A stretch of 64,000 nt of DNA from Agapetus fuscipes. Taxonomy: Eukaryota > Arthropoda > Insecta > Trichoptera > Glossosomatidae. The translations under genes were made by a program, and so were the position numbers. The notes beneath the pieces were generated by a model. The model was not told the origin of the DNA, ran no database searches, and saw only the letters and a program-made list of their open reading frames with translations. Below are positions 9,993-20,812 of this stretch, in pieces. Positions within the stretch are counted from its first letter, which is position 1, and every line of letters starts with the position of its first letter. The stretch is from contig OX637345.1 of the NCBI GenBank assembly GCA_951799405.1, positions 13,392,001-13,456,000 on the forward strand, in the 5' to 3' direction.

Positions 9993-10517
9993 TATTAAAT
10001 AATAATGATACAAAGAAGAAATCGCGTGAGTTGAATCATACGTTGTTTGACTATTACCTTCTACTATTATTATTTTGGTTCCATGAACTTTTGGTTAGCA
10101 GACAAGGCTCTCAATTGAGGGATGGGGAGCTCGAATACCTTGCCCGCCCCTGCACAGACGGTTCACGACCTGACTCTGAAATAATGATTATGAATGGAAC
10201 ACCCCAGGTGACTGCGGGTCTATGACATAATAGTTCAAACGCCTTTGATGCCCTCACCTCATCTGTAAAAGTAAATAGAATAAAAAATGCTTTCAGTCTT
10301 TTTTATTTATTTCATAAAATGTTTCACCTGAAACTTTGTTAAACTCCTTTTCAAAAAGTTAAACATTATATTATTATATCAGTAGAATTAAACATTGTTT
10401 TTTTATATTATTTTTTTAAAATAAAATCATCGTTTTTGTTTTATTTTCTTCGAAAGCATACACCTTTTTTTCGATATAAAATCATTATAAAATAAAAAAA
10501 CTTATTTTAAATAATAA

Positions 10518-10738
10518 AATCTGTAATCTAAGTTGCAATGAAATATGTTTTATGCATGCCCAAAAGCAAGCACACGTAAATTCGCGCGTAGGTACACATG
10601 CCGCAAAATAAACCAAACCTCACGTGAGCATCAAGTTTTGTAACTCCTGCCGTCTTTCTCTGAATCTGGGGTGGTATTGGCAAAGTGAACCAAGGTTTTT
10701 CAGCATGGAGGGCCAGCCTAATACCAACCCTCAAGAAA
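10518..10738 (-). mobile_element. SINE-C copy, diverged
   Basis: Reversed tail GTAATCTAAGTTGC at the left and AATACCAACCCTCAAG at the right. Internal blocks CAACTCCTGCCGTC and GGTATTGGCAAAGTGAACC are present. Confidence 0.8.
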
Positions 10739-10844
10739 TAAAATCTGTAGTTCATAAATGAATTGAACTATAGAAAAAAAAATTAATAATAAACGAAAAA
10801 AGTCCATCATCCATACGATTATAATAATAATATTAAATTTTAAA

Positions 10845-11062
10845 GCCTTATCTGCGAACATTGCAGTTCATCCACAATTCTTTTAAGTTCCTGCATACTT
10901 CTTTCATTCCATCGAGAGCCAACATCTTTTTCACGCAAACTTTTCTTTTATCACGACTCTGGATAACACATTCATTCGCTGTTTCAGGAATTTGGTCCAT
11001 CCATATTTTACCAGGTCTTTCTCTACCACGACATCCATCCATTCTTGCAACCAAATTAAAGA
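10845..11062 (-). mobile_element. LINE 3'-end fragment, C-terminal coding
   Basis: The minus-strand frame contains GRERPGKIWMDQIPETANEC and MKEVCRNLKELWMNCNV, corresponding to GRGRPRKQWIDQINEIANEW and MKEVCKDRVKWRHLC in the LINE at 38529-41204. Related but a different subfamily; 5' truncated. Confidence 0.75.
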
Positions 11063-11299
11063 ACAACAGTGGTGCTCAACATTTTGGAGACAAGATAAGA
11101 TGCCACACATTTATTTTAAGTTGGTTCAAACTTACCTCCTTGTGTATTCCAAATGAGTTTTTGGGTTTTCCAAGTTGCATTCTTTGCCAAAAAATGCATG
11201 CGATATATTATACAAGAATGCGTTTTGAACCCAGTGAATTCTTGGGTCATACAACTTCCTTACTTCGTTTGCTTAAAAACACGCAACTGAGCTAAGCCA

Positions 11300-11450
11300 T
11301 GGTGTGGAAAATGTTTCACTTTGCCAATGTCACCCCTGTTTCAGGGAAGGTCGGCAAGAGCTGCGGGTGTATGTTCATTTGAGATTCGAGTTTTTATATT
11401 GTAAGCCCACACGCGGCATGTTTAAGCGCGAACTTATACGTGACTGCTTA
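11300..11450 (+). mobile_element. SINE-C partial copy, joined to an inverted start
   Basis: Forward SINE-C from TTTCACTTTGCCAATGTCAC to ACTTATACGTGACTGCTT. Then the sequence switches at about 11451 to the reversed first 47 bases of the family. Confidence 0.75.
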
Positions 11451-11497
11451 CAGCATGGGTGGTCAGCCGCATACCAACCTATAAGTCAAGGAACATA
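11451..11497 (-). mobile_element. SINE-C start fragment, inverted
   Basis: ACAGCATGGGTGGTCAGCCG to ATAAGTCAAGGAAC is the reverse of the SINE-C start. It abuts a forward copy, so the pair can fold back. Confidence 0.75.
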
Positions 11498-11582
11498 CAC
11501 GACAAATAACATTTTTTAAATCAAAAAATAATAATATATATGGACATCAAAACTAAAACAGAAAACAAATTCTTATTTAATA

Positions 11583-11690
11583 AACCCTAGCCGCCAACAT
11601 TACAGATCAACCGCCATTTCTTTCTGTCCTTACACACTTCTTTCATTTCCTCCAGAGTACCTTCTTCATACAGGCTCTCCTTTCGATTCG
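11583..11690 (-). mobile_element. LINE 3'-end stub
   Basis: The minus strand encodes a C-terminal peptide of the EEMKEVCKDRKKW type followed by GTAATGTTGGCGGCTAGGG. The same end occurs at 50036-50100. Confidence 0.6.
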
Positions 11691-11752
11691 AATCCACTAT
11701 ATCTTTCAATCACGAGATCGAAGCGTTAACCACTAGACTACGGACCGATCAA
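11691..11752 (-). mobile_element. SINE-B-type tRNA-like head, diverged
   Basis: GATTCGAATCC (box B) and GCGTTAACCACTAGACTACG with GGACCGATC, the reverse of a GTCCGTAGTC-type head. No body follows. Confidence 0.6.
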
Positions 11753-12052
11753 ATGAATGCAATAAATAAAATAAATTAGGTCAGAAAAACATGCATTATG
11801 TGTGTCAGATTGCATCAAGAGAGAGTAAATAAATACTATTATTTATTTAATATTTTTTTATATAATTTTCACAATAAAATTATGCTATCTAGGACAATTA
11901 TTCCTCCTTGTTAACTCACTCCATGTAAGTATTTTTTTTTATCATTTTTATTGTTTCCTTGAATATACGAGATAACCTCATTATAACAGACTAGGTTTTT
12001 TTTATCAAGTGCAAAAAATACTAATTAACAAACGCATAAAAAACACAGCAAA

Positions 12053-12367
12053 GCAACACATTAAGTGTAACTTCTTGCCACGCCATCCGAGAAGGGTTAA
12101 GCATGTGGTGAGTGGAACATATTTAATTTTACAAGTAAGCGGGCCGGCCTTACGCCAACCATTTCACTTTTTGAAAGGGGTCTCCCAGCTTCCGAAGTAC
12201 CTACTAATTTTTTTGTGAAGGCTGAGTAAACCTTTCCGGTGTTGTATTTTGGGTATTGAAATAACGAACGACACGGGAAATCATTGGCGACACCCTCGGT
12301 GGGATTCGAACCCGAGCTCTCGGCATGGAATTCAAGCAGTCTCCCAACTGAGCTATCGAACGGACCT
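12053..12367 (-). mobile_element. SINE-A copy, full length
   Basis: Begins (reversed) AGTGTAACTTCTTGCC, contains GGGATTCGAACCC (box B) and ends CTGAGCTATCGAACGGACC. Head, body and hairpin region are all present. Confidence 0.88.
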
Positions 12368-12439
12368 TTCGTCGTCCCAATCTTTCAAAGAATTTTACCA
12401 TTCATTCCACATACACATACTTTACTTAGTTTTCTTTTA

Positions 12440-12508
12440 TTCGCATTGAAAATTCATATTGAATGCACGCCCATAAACAGGCACGTGTACCTTCCTTGAA
12501 ACAGGGGT
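12440..12508 (-). mobile_element. SINE-C fragment with internal deletion
   Basis: AAAATTCATATTGAATGCAC and ATAAACAGGCACGTGTACC are joined directly to TTCCTTGAAACAGGGGTGAC, so about 80 bases are missing. Confidence 0.65.
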
Positions 12509-12628
12509 GACACGACACATACCATGTTGAAAGCACCGGTTCTCACCAGATCACCGAAGTTTTAAGCAACATTGGGCGTGGATGTTACCTGGATGGGTGG
12601 CTGCTCAGGTACACCGCGTGCTGTTGGC
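12509..12628 (+). pseudogene. 5S rRNA pseudogene
   Basis: About 120 bp, the normal 5S length, colinear with animal 5S rRNA: ACATACCATGTTGAAAGCAC, GGTTCTCACCAGATCACCGA, AAGCAACATTGGGCGTGGAT, TACCTGGATGGGTGGCTGCT and ACACCGCGTGCTGTTGGC. Two extra T bases lie in the internal promoter (GAAGTTTTAAGCA where 5S has GAAGTTAAGCA), and several changes would unpair the stems. No T4 terminator follows. It is single here, not in a 5S array, and SINE-B starts about 7 bases downstream. Most likely a retroposed pseudogene; a 5S-headed SINE is the alternative. Confidence 0.85.
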
Positions 12629-12634
12629 ATTTCT

Positions 12635-12925
12635 TGGACCGGTCCGTCGTCCAGTGGCAACACTTCGGACTCGTAAATGGAAGGTTGTGGATTCGAATCC
12701 CGGCGGAGCACAAAAAATATAGCATTTATATTTCCAAATGTGCTCTTCGCTGGGTTGAAAAATTCATAAACCTTTACCAAAGACCGGTCACTGGAAGGTC
12801 CATCCAAACTTACAACAACTGGGTCTTGCTTGAGAATTGGCGCTTTCTACAGCGACGACCAAGCTCGCAGAGGGCTCTTGAGGTGTGATACACACAAAAA
12901 CAGCGCTCACTAAATAAAATATCCT
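12635..12925 (+). mobile_element. SINE-B copy, full length
   Basis: Head GGACCGGTCCGTCGTCCAGT with box B GGATTCGAATCCC, body AAATGTGCTCTTCGCTGGGT and CTGGGTCTTGCTTGAGAATT, 3' end GAGGTGTGATACACACAAAA, then a short TAATATTATT tail. It lies immediately after the 5S pseudogene. Confidence 0.9.
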
Positions 12926-13002
12926 AATATTATTGTCAAAGTGAACCTTTTATTACAGTATGGGGGGTCAGTCTCATACCAACCTATAAGCCAAGGAATG
13001 AT
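12926..13002 (-). mobile_element. SINE-C start fragment
   Basis: TGTCAAAGTGAACC to CCAACCTATAAGCCAAGGAA, the reversed first part of the family, directly after SINE-B. Confidence 0.7.
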
Positions 13003-13251
13003 TATGTGAAAGCTCATAACTGTGATTTTTAGCACTGTGAGTTACTTTGATGCAATATTTCAGCATGTTTGTAAGCCAGGCATAAGATCGCATCCTCGCC
13101 CTGTTATATGGCAGACATTGATCCTTGGCGAACAGAAATAGCTCTGTTAAAATACATGAGTCGAATGTGAAAGCTTCAACGTACCTACATATTATTTCCT
13201 TGCAGGCTGCAAAGTCAGCTGCAAGTTGCAGCTGACTTACAGCTTATTATA

Positions 13252-13350
13252 ATAATATATAAGAAAGATTTATTTGGTGAGCGCTGTTTTTGTGTGAATC
13301 ACACCTAAAGAGCCCTCTGCCAGCTTGGCCGTCGCTATAGAAAGTTGTTG
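13252..13350 (-). mobile_element. SINE-B 3' fragment
   Basis: TTTATTTGGTGAGCGCTG to GCTTGGCCGTCGCTATAG, the reversed 3' end of the family; the 5' part is missing. Confidence 0.7.
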
Positions 13351-13419
13351 CTCGATTCTTTTTTATTAAGTTCTTTTTAGGGACAGAATGAAAAAGAGAA
13401 GTGACTATATATTTATACA

Positions 13420-13690
13420 GACCAACCGGTCTGTAGTCTCAGAATTTTGGACTCCCAAGCCAAAGGTCGTGGGTTTTGATTCTCCTCAGAGCAAACCAAA
13501 CACATTCAAATGTGCTCTTCTCTGGGTTGAAAAATTCGCCTTACCAAAGACCAATCATCTAAAGCCCATCAACCCTAACTGGGTCTTGCTTGTGTACTTG
13601 GCGCTTTCTTTATCAACGGCCAAAAGTGGAGAGAGCTCTACGATTCACTCTAAAACAGCGATCACATATTTGGTCCGATCGTCTTAATAT
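13420..13690 (+). mobile_element. SINE-B copy, diverged
   Basis: CCAACCGGTCTGTAGTCTCA, a degraded box B, CAAATGTGCTCTTCTCTGGG, TAACTGGGTCTTGCTTG and AAACAGCGATCACA follow the SINE-B order with many substitutions. Confidence 0.75.
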
Positions 13691-14207
13691 TTATTTATTT
13701 GTTTTAACAACACCAAAACAGCTGAAGATCCGAGATAGTGGATAGTGGTCGAAAAACGTTTGATGAAGGTCGATTTAATGCTAAAGAAGAATCCTCCGTC
13801 TCTCTGTTCAACTTGTAGCCCCAAATAACCTATGATAACTAGAAGCTTAGAAGGTCGGAGATATGTTGATCTCCCAAACAATGACGTGGTAAAAGATATC
13901 AGAGATCTCTCTGGGTGGATCTGTGCAGATCTGATTACTGGAGGCTGCAAGAGGAACTCGAATGAGATGATGAGGCAAATGACCGGAGGAAGAGAAGGTT
14001 ATTGATGAACTTTACATTAACATAAATCCAAGGTGAAAAAAGAAGTTATCTCTGGAGCGTACAATATAATTTGTTTATAAGTGAAAATAAATTTAACACT
14101 TTATAAACAAGAAACATGGGATATCTTAGCCCACCTACAGATGCAAACTCTTAGAAAGTAATTCTTAAACAATTTTCAAGTCATTGATTTCAGTTTGCTT
14201 ATGACTA

Positions 14208-17200
14208 TACACCACCACTCCGTACAGACACCTTGCCCTGTGTGTGTCCTGACCTCCTTCATCAACCACTGTTTGTATGACGCCCTTCTTCTCCAGTTCC
14301 ATACTCACAATGTATGACAATCCACCACCACTCCGTACAGAAACCTTGCCCTGTGTGTGTCCTGACCTCCTTCATCAACCACTGTCTGTATGACGCCCTT
14401 CTTCTCCAGTTCCATACTCAGAATGTATGACAATCCACCACTACTCCGTACAGACACCTTGCCCTGTGTGTGTCCTGACCTCCTTCATCAACCACTGTTT
14501 GTATGACGCCCTTCTTCTCCAGTTCCATACTCACAATGTATGACAATCCACCACCACTCCGTACAGAAACCTTGCCCTGTGTGTGTCCTGACCTCCTTCA
14601 TCAACCACTGTCTGTATGACGCCCTTCTTCTCCAGTTCCATACTCAGAATGTATGACAATCCACCACTACTCCGTACAGACACCTTGCCCTGTGTGTGTC
14701 CTGACCTCCTTCATCAACCACTGTTTGTATGACGCCCTTCTTCTCCAGTTCCATACTCACAATGTATGACAATCCACCACCACTCCGTACAGAAACCTTG
14801 CCCTGTGTGTGTCCTGACCTCCTTCATCAACCACTGTCTGTATGACGCCCTTCTTCTCCAGTTCCATACTCAGAATGTATGACAATCCACCACCACTCCG
14901 TACAGAAACCTTGCCCTGTGTGTGTCCTGACCTCCTTCATCAACCACTGTCTGTATGACGCCCTTCTTCTCCAGTTCCATACTCAGAATGTATGACAATC
15001 CACCACTACTCCGTACAGACACCTTGCCCTGTGTGTGTCCTGACCTCCTTCATCAACCACTGTTTGTATGACGCCCTTCTTCTCCAGTTCCATACTCACA
15101 ATGTATGACAATCCACCACCACTCCGTACAGAAACCTTGCCCTGTGTGTGTCCTGACCTCCTTCATCAACCACTGTCTGTATGACGCCCTTCTTCTCCAG
15201 TTCCATACTCAGAATGTATGACAATCCACCACTACTCCGTACAGACACCTTGCCCTGTGTGTGTCCTGACCTCCTTCATCAACCACTGTTTGTATGACGC
15301 CCTTCTTCTCCAGTTCCATACTCACAATGTATGACAATCCACCACCACTCCGTACAGAAACCTTGCCCTGTGTGTGTCCTGACCTCCTTCATCAACCACT
15401 GTCTGTATGACGCCCTTCTTCTCCAGTTCCATACTCAGAATGTATGACAATCCACCACTACTCCGTACAGACACCTTGCCCTGTGTGTGTCCTGACCTCC
15501 TTCATCAACCACTGTCTGTATGACGCCCTTCTTCTCCAGTTCCATACTCAGAATGTATGACAATCCACCACTACTCCGTACAGACACCTTGCCCTGTGTG
15601 TGTCCTGACCTCCTTCATCAACCACTGTTTGTATGACGCCCTTCATCTCCAGTTCCATACTCACAATGTATGACAATCCACCACCACTCCGTACAGACAC
15701 CTTGCCCTGTGTGTGTCCTGACCTCCTTCATCAAACACTGTCTGTATGACGCCCTTCTTCTCCAGTTCCATACTCAGAATGTATGACAATCCACCACTAC
15801 TCCGTACAGACACCTTGCCCTGTGTGTGTCCTGACCTCCTTCATCAACCACTGTTTGTATGACGCCCTTCATCTCCAGTTCCATACTCACAATGTATGAC
15901 AATCCACCACCACTCCGTACAGACACCTTGCCCTGTGTGTGTCCTGACCTCCTTCATCAAACACTGTTTGTATGACGCCCTTCATCTCCAGTTCCATACT
16001 CAGAATGTATGACAATCCACCACCATTCCATACAGACACCTTGCCCTGTGTGTGTCCTGACCTCCTTCATCAACCACTGTTTGTATGACGCCCTTCTTCT
16101 CCAGTTCCATACTCACAATGTATGACAATCCACCACCACTCCGTACAGAAACCTTGCCCTGTGTGTGTCCTGACCTCCTTCATCAACCACTGTCTGTATG
16201 ACGCCCTTCTTCTCCAGTTCCATACTCAGAATGTATGACAATCCACCACTACTCCGTACAGACACCTTGCCCTGTGTGTGTCCTGACCTCCTTCATCAAC
16301 CACTGTTTGTATGACGCCCTTCTTCTCCAGTTCCATACTCACAATGTATGACAATCCACCACCACTCCGTACAGAAACCTTGCCCTGTGTGTGTCCTGAC
16401 CTCCTTCATCAACCACTGTCTGTATGACGCCCTTCTTCTCCAGTTCCATACTCAGAATGTATGACAATCCACCACTACTCCGTACAGACACCTTGCCCTG
16501 TGTGTGTCCTGACCTCCTTCATCAACCACTGTTTGTATGACGCCCTTCTTCTCCAGTTCCATACTCACAATGTATGACAATCCACCACCACTCCGTACAG
16601 AAACCTTGCCCTGTGTGTGTCCTGACCTCCTTCATCAACCACTGTCTGTATGACGCCCTTCTTCTCCAGTTCCATACTCAGAATGTATGACAATCCACCA
16701 CCACTCCGTACAGAAACCTTGCCCTGTGTGTGTCCTGACCTCCTTCATCAACCACTGTCTGTATGACGCCCTTCTTCTCCAGTTCCATACTCAGAATGTA
16801 TGACAATCCACCACTACTCCGTACAGACACCTTGCCCTGTGTGTGTCCTGACCTCCTTCATCAACCACTGTTTGTATGACGCCCTTCTTCTCCAGTTCCA
16901 TACTCACAATGTATGACAATCCACCACCACTCCGTACAGAAACCTTGCCCTGTGTGTGTCCTGACCTCCTTCATCAACCACTGTCTGTATGACGCCCTTC
17001 TTCTCCAGTTCCATACTCAGAATGTATGACAATCCACCACTACTCCGTACAGACACCTTGCCCTGTGTGTGTCCTGACCTCCTTCATCAACCACTGTTTG
17101 TATGACGCCCTTCTTCTCCAGTTCCATACTCACAATGTATGACAATCCACCACCACTCCGTACAGAAACCTTGCCCTGTGTGTGTCCTGACCTCCTTCAT

Positions 17201-17863
17201 CAACCACTGTCTGTATGACGCCCTTCTTCTCCAGTTCCATACTCAGAATGTATGACAATCCACCACTACTCCGTACAGACACCTTGCCCTGTGTGTGTCC
17301 TGACCTCCTTCATCAACCACTGTCTGTATGACGCCCTTCTTCTCCAGTTCCATACTCAGAATGTATGACAATCCACCACTACTCCGTACAGACACCTTGC
17401 CCTGTGTGTGTCCTGACCTCCTTCATCAACCACTGTTTGTATGACGCCCTTCATCTCCAGTTCCATACTCACAATGTATGACAATCCACCACCACTCCGT
17501 ACAGACACCTTGCCCTGTGTGTGTCCTGACCTCCTTCATCAAACACTGTCTGTATGACGCCCTTCTTCTCCAGTTCCATACTCAGAATGTATGACAATCC
17601 ACCACTACTCCGTACAGACACCTTGCCCTGTGTGTGTCCTGACCTCCTTCATCAACCACTGTTTGTATGACGCCCTTCATCTCCAGTTCCATACTCACAA
17701 TGTATGACAATCCACCACCACTCCGTACAGACACCTTGCCCTGTGTGTGTCCTGACCTCCTTCATCAAACACTGTTTGTATGACGCCCTTCATCTCCAGT
17801 TCCATACTCAGAATGTATGACAATCCACCACCATTCCATACAGACACCTTGCCCTGTGTGTGT
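14208..17863. repeat. 113-bp satellite array in two 1,808-bp higher-order units
   Basis: About 32.3 monomers. CGTACAG recurs at 14221, 14334, 14447 and onward every 113 bases. Two main monomer types differ at CAGACACC/CAGAAACC, TGTTTGTATG/TGTCTGTATG and CTCACAATG/CTCAGAATG and mostly alternate. The unusual monomer with CACCATTCCATACAG recurs at 16021 and 17829, exactly 1,808 bases (16 x 113) apart, and the order of monomer types repeats between halves. The minus strand of the monomer is homologous to the coding end of the LINE at 48079-48337. Confidence 0.97.
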
Positions 17864-18994
17864 TCTTCCTAGAATCTATTACTCCATTTCTTTATCCTAA
17901 AATCTCAAACAATGTTATAATTTTTCACCATTTTACAAATAACAGGACTACAGATGTTTTTACACAAAATTGAAAAAGCTCAAGTCAAAGCTCAGTTGAA
18001 TAGGTGGCTATGGTTTCCATGAAAATAAAGTAAAGTGAGTTTATTGTAAACTTTACAAAGATCGAGTCAGTAACCTTCATTTTGACAACTCGTTTTCATT
18101 ACTTCGTTTCACCATGTATGGACATCGCGTTCTTTACTATTTAGTGTACAGGGACGTGCACAACATTTCAAGCATAGGTAGGCAACCATATAAATATTTT
18201 CTGGTTGCTGTATACATGGATATATAGGACTGGATGGGCTAAGAAATCAATCCTTTGAGAATTAGAAATACGCTACCCCACTCATCACACAAAAATCCAA
18301 ATTCAGTCTATCGGTAACCTTCCAACTGTGAACAGGTGTGTTACCTAATTGGAAAAAAATACATTTAAATGCCAAACTGGGTATTTCCTAAACGTGCCAA
18401 CAAATGAGAGTAAATGTGTTATAGAACATGGAATAATATTTCACTTTAATCACTGTTATATATGATTACGTTGATAAAATTTATTTTTCGTTTGTCGAAA
18501 TATTTTGTTCGCGAAAGTGACAGCCATTTCTAGAACTAGTGATGTTCAAATATATAGGTACTTGCTTCTTCAAGTATGTAGCTTCTATGCTCGCGGTAAT
18601 AGATACTTGTGGAAATCATCCCGTACACAATGAGGTGGGAACATTTTTGAATTCGGAATTTATCAGATATCTTCATACTTGCAACAACACTACTAACAAA
18701 TCCGTTACCATAGTGATTTCATGTGTTTCCTTGGTGATTTGTAAATAGATTGAAGACGGAGTAGAGACACGTTGGTTACATAGAAAATGAGAAAAGCATT
18801 TCATATGTCGTGAGCGAGACAGCATTATACACAGTGTATGGTGTCAAAGACGGTGAATCATGTTGATTGGTACTAAATCACATGTACGACCCCTCCATTT
18901 AATACTTCCTCCATGGCTGTATATACCAGATATTTACTTATTCTACAAATTTGTGCAACATAATATCGTGCATGCTTTTAATTTAATTCAAATG
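17864..18994. other. Unassigned AT-rich stretch after the satellite
   Basis: No repeat family, gene or RNA recognised. The satellite stops abruptly at GTGTGTGTTCTTCC, without a visible duplication or element end. Confidence 0.5.
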
Positions 18995-19220
18995 TTCGTG
19001 AGAATAATTTATGAATAAAATATTAATGACAAAAGAGCGCGGTTTTTGTGTGTGTCACAAGTCAAGGGCTCGCCTTATCCCGAATGAGATATTTGATAAA
19101 GTTTCGATTTCTGTGTTTCCTTAAAAATCCCTAGAAATTCTGATTGGTGGCAGTCTGTACCATTTCATCGGTCATTCAATACGAAAAGCATGGTTCCCAA
19201 AATTGGTACGTATTTGACAG
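18995..19220 (-). mobile_element. CR1/L2-like LINE 3' end, decayed
   Basis: The minus strand reads a decayed C-terminus (the RTNFGNHAF start and a W-RLP-like stretch, with stops), then CCCTTGACTTGTGACACACA and AAAACCGCGCTC. Homologous to the better copy at 33490-33720. Confidence 0.65.
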
Positions 19221-19534
19221 CGAGCTTGCACCAACCTGACAGTACCGCTCCCTGCTGACCTCAGTGTCTGCATGGCCATCTAAAGTTTACAATCATATCA
19301 GATTGGTTAACATAATATAATAATTAATACTTTGTCTTCTTCTTCACCAAAGTACGGCAACAACTATTTGCCGTTATTGAGGCTTTGTCACTGTTAATTC
19401 CCATATTATATTAAGGTATACTTACGTATTTATTTATTTATAAAGTAAGGATTCTCCTTAGTTAAAGATAAAGTACCTACAATAAAAGTAGAGATAAGAT
19501 TACTTCGAATAAAGCTTGTTTTAAATTCTTTTAA

Positions 19535-19610
19535 CCTGTAATCTAAGTTGCCGAGATACATTCTTTATACGATAGCACATACACAATCAATAGACTTGCG
19601 CATAGACATG
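19535..19610 (-). mobile_element. SINE-C tail fragment
   Basis: CCTGTAATCTAAGTTGCCGA and the following 50 bases resemble the reversed 3' part of SINE-C; strongly diverged. Confidence 0.5.
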
Positions 19611-19659
19611 CTGAAGATAATAATGAAAACGTGAGACGTAAATGAATATAAATAAGTTT

Positions 19660-19950
19660 TGGACCGGTCCGTAGTCCAGTGGTAGCACTTCGGATTCGTA
19701 AATTGAAGGTTGTGGGTTCGAATCTCGGAGGAGCACAAAAACTATACTACTTATATTTTCAAATATGCTTTTCGCTGGATTAAAAACTGTTATACCTATA
19801 CCAAAGACAGGTCATCAAAGGTCCATCCAGCCATACAGCAACTGGGTCTTGCTTGAGAATTAGCGCTCTCTACAGCGATGACCAAACTCGCAGAGGGCTC
19901 TTGAGGTGTCATTCACGCAAAAACAGTGCACATCAAATAAATCATCCCAA
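19660..19950 (+). mobile_element. SINE-B copy, full length
   Basis: GGACCGGTCCGTAGTCCAGT head, GGGTTCGAATCTC box B, CAACTGGGTCTTGCTTGAGA and TTGAGGTGTCATTCACGCAA at the 3' end, then AAATAAATCATCCCAATA. Confidence 0.9.
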
Positions 19951-20271
19951 TATCTTCAATTCTAAACCAACGTTGGTAAGACAGCGGATGACGCAGAACT
20001 TCTTTTTATCCTAGGTTGTATCTCTCATTACTATTTTTACTTTATTTTCTTTTTATTGTCTTTCAACTTTGTTTAATTATGTCTCCCACTACTATTTTTA
20101 GTTTATATTTTCTTTCTATTGTTTTTATTTTATTTTGTATTAATCTCTTGTAATACTTACTCTTCTCCTTTGTTTAATTTAAATTGTCTCTATACGTGAG
20201 GACCTCTTATTGGCTTCTTGTGTCTACTGTTACTTTTAATCCAGTTTTTTAACGCTGTTGGTCTTCCTAAT

Positions 20272-20295
20272 AAAAAAAAAAAAAAAAAAAAAAAA
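20272..20295 (+). repeat. Poly-A tract (24 A)
   Basis: An uninterrupted A run preceded by CTAATA, giving an AATAAA at its edge. It could be the tail of an unrecognised retrocopy, but no source sequence or target duplication was identified upstream. Confidence 0.6.
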
Positions 20296-20639
20296 TATGA
20301 CGAAAATAATAATTTTTATGTTGTAACGAATGTGTGATTGTGTGTTTTTATTTGTGATTTTGTGTCCAGTTTTTTTACTTGTGTGAGTGTGTCTCTAGAT
20401 GTAGATGTTTGGATAATTGTACTAGTATTTACTCAAATATTCTGGCAAAACCTCACATATTCCAGTTCGCAATGTTTCAAAACCCGTCCTTATGTCATAC
20501 TATATATAGGGATAAAACCGTATATAGCGGAGACTTGTATTAGAGCCGTTGAGCTGAACAGTTAAAAAGCCATTCTGTGAACGGAATCTTATGATAAATT
20601 GTGTGAAATAAATAAAGCGAAGCTTTTATCAAATTGAAC

Positions 20640-20812
20640 CCGTAAATCGTAACTGTATCCTGCCACCGTTCCACTAGGCGTGGCCGGTACATCTGCAGAT
20701 GTGTCTCCACTTTTTTCTGTCCTTGCATACCTCTTTCATCTCTTCAACATTCATCACTTTCTTCATACATACTTTTATTCTCACTCTGCAGGCTCTATTA
20801 TTTCGCAATCTC
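20640..20812 (-). mobile_element. LINE-1fam 3'-end fragment
   Basis: The minus strand gives a coding end (KKWRHI-like), a stop and GGAACGGTGGCAGGATACAG, matching GGAAAGGCGGCAGGATACAA after the ORF at 41205. It directly precedes the tail of a second LINE copy. Confidence 0.75.

Noticed and set aside
10085..10290. SINE-like body (CTCATCTGTAAAAGTAAATAG resembles SINE-A)
   Set aside because: Only one short block matches; no head, tail or second copy found.
12509..12628. Functional 5S rRNA gene
   Set aside because: Two-base insertion in the internal promoter, stem-breaking changes, no T-run terminator and no array.
13722..13775. Possible hammerhead: CTGAAGA ... GAAA with AAACGTTT
   Set aside because: Stem II is weak, stem I is absent and the nucleotide before the cut would be G, which hammerheads do not accept. 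Possibly a decayed relic.
13684..13990. Degenerate protein-like stretch (PSLCSTC, DLSGWICADLITGGCKRNSNE)
   Set aside because: Looks like the end of an old retroelement coding region, but too short and broken to name a family.
14208..17863. CRISPR-like regular array
   Set aside because: Units are contiguous 113-bp monomers without unique spacers in a eukaryotic repeat landscape; it is a satellite.
20272..20295. Processed pseudogene with poly-A tail
   Set aside because: No recognisable source transcript or target duplication upstream of the A run.
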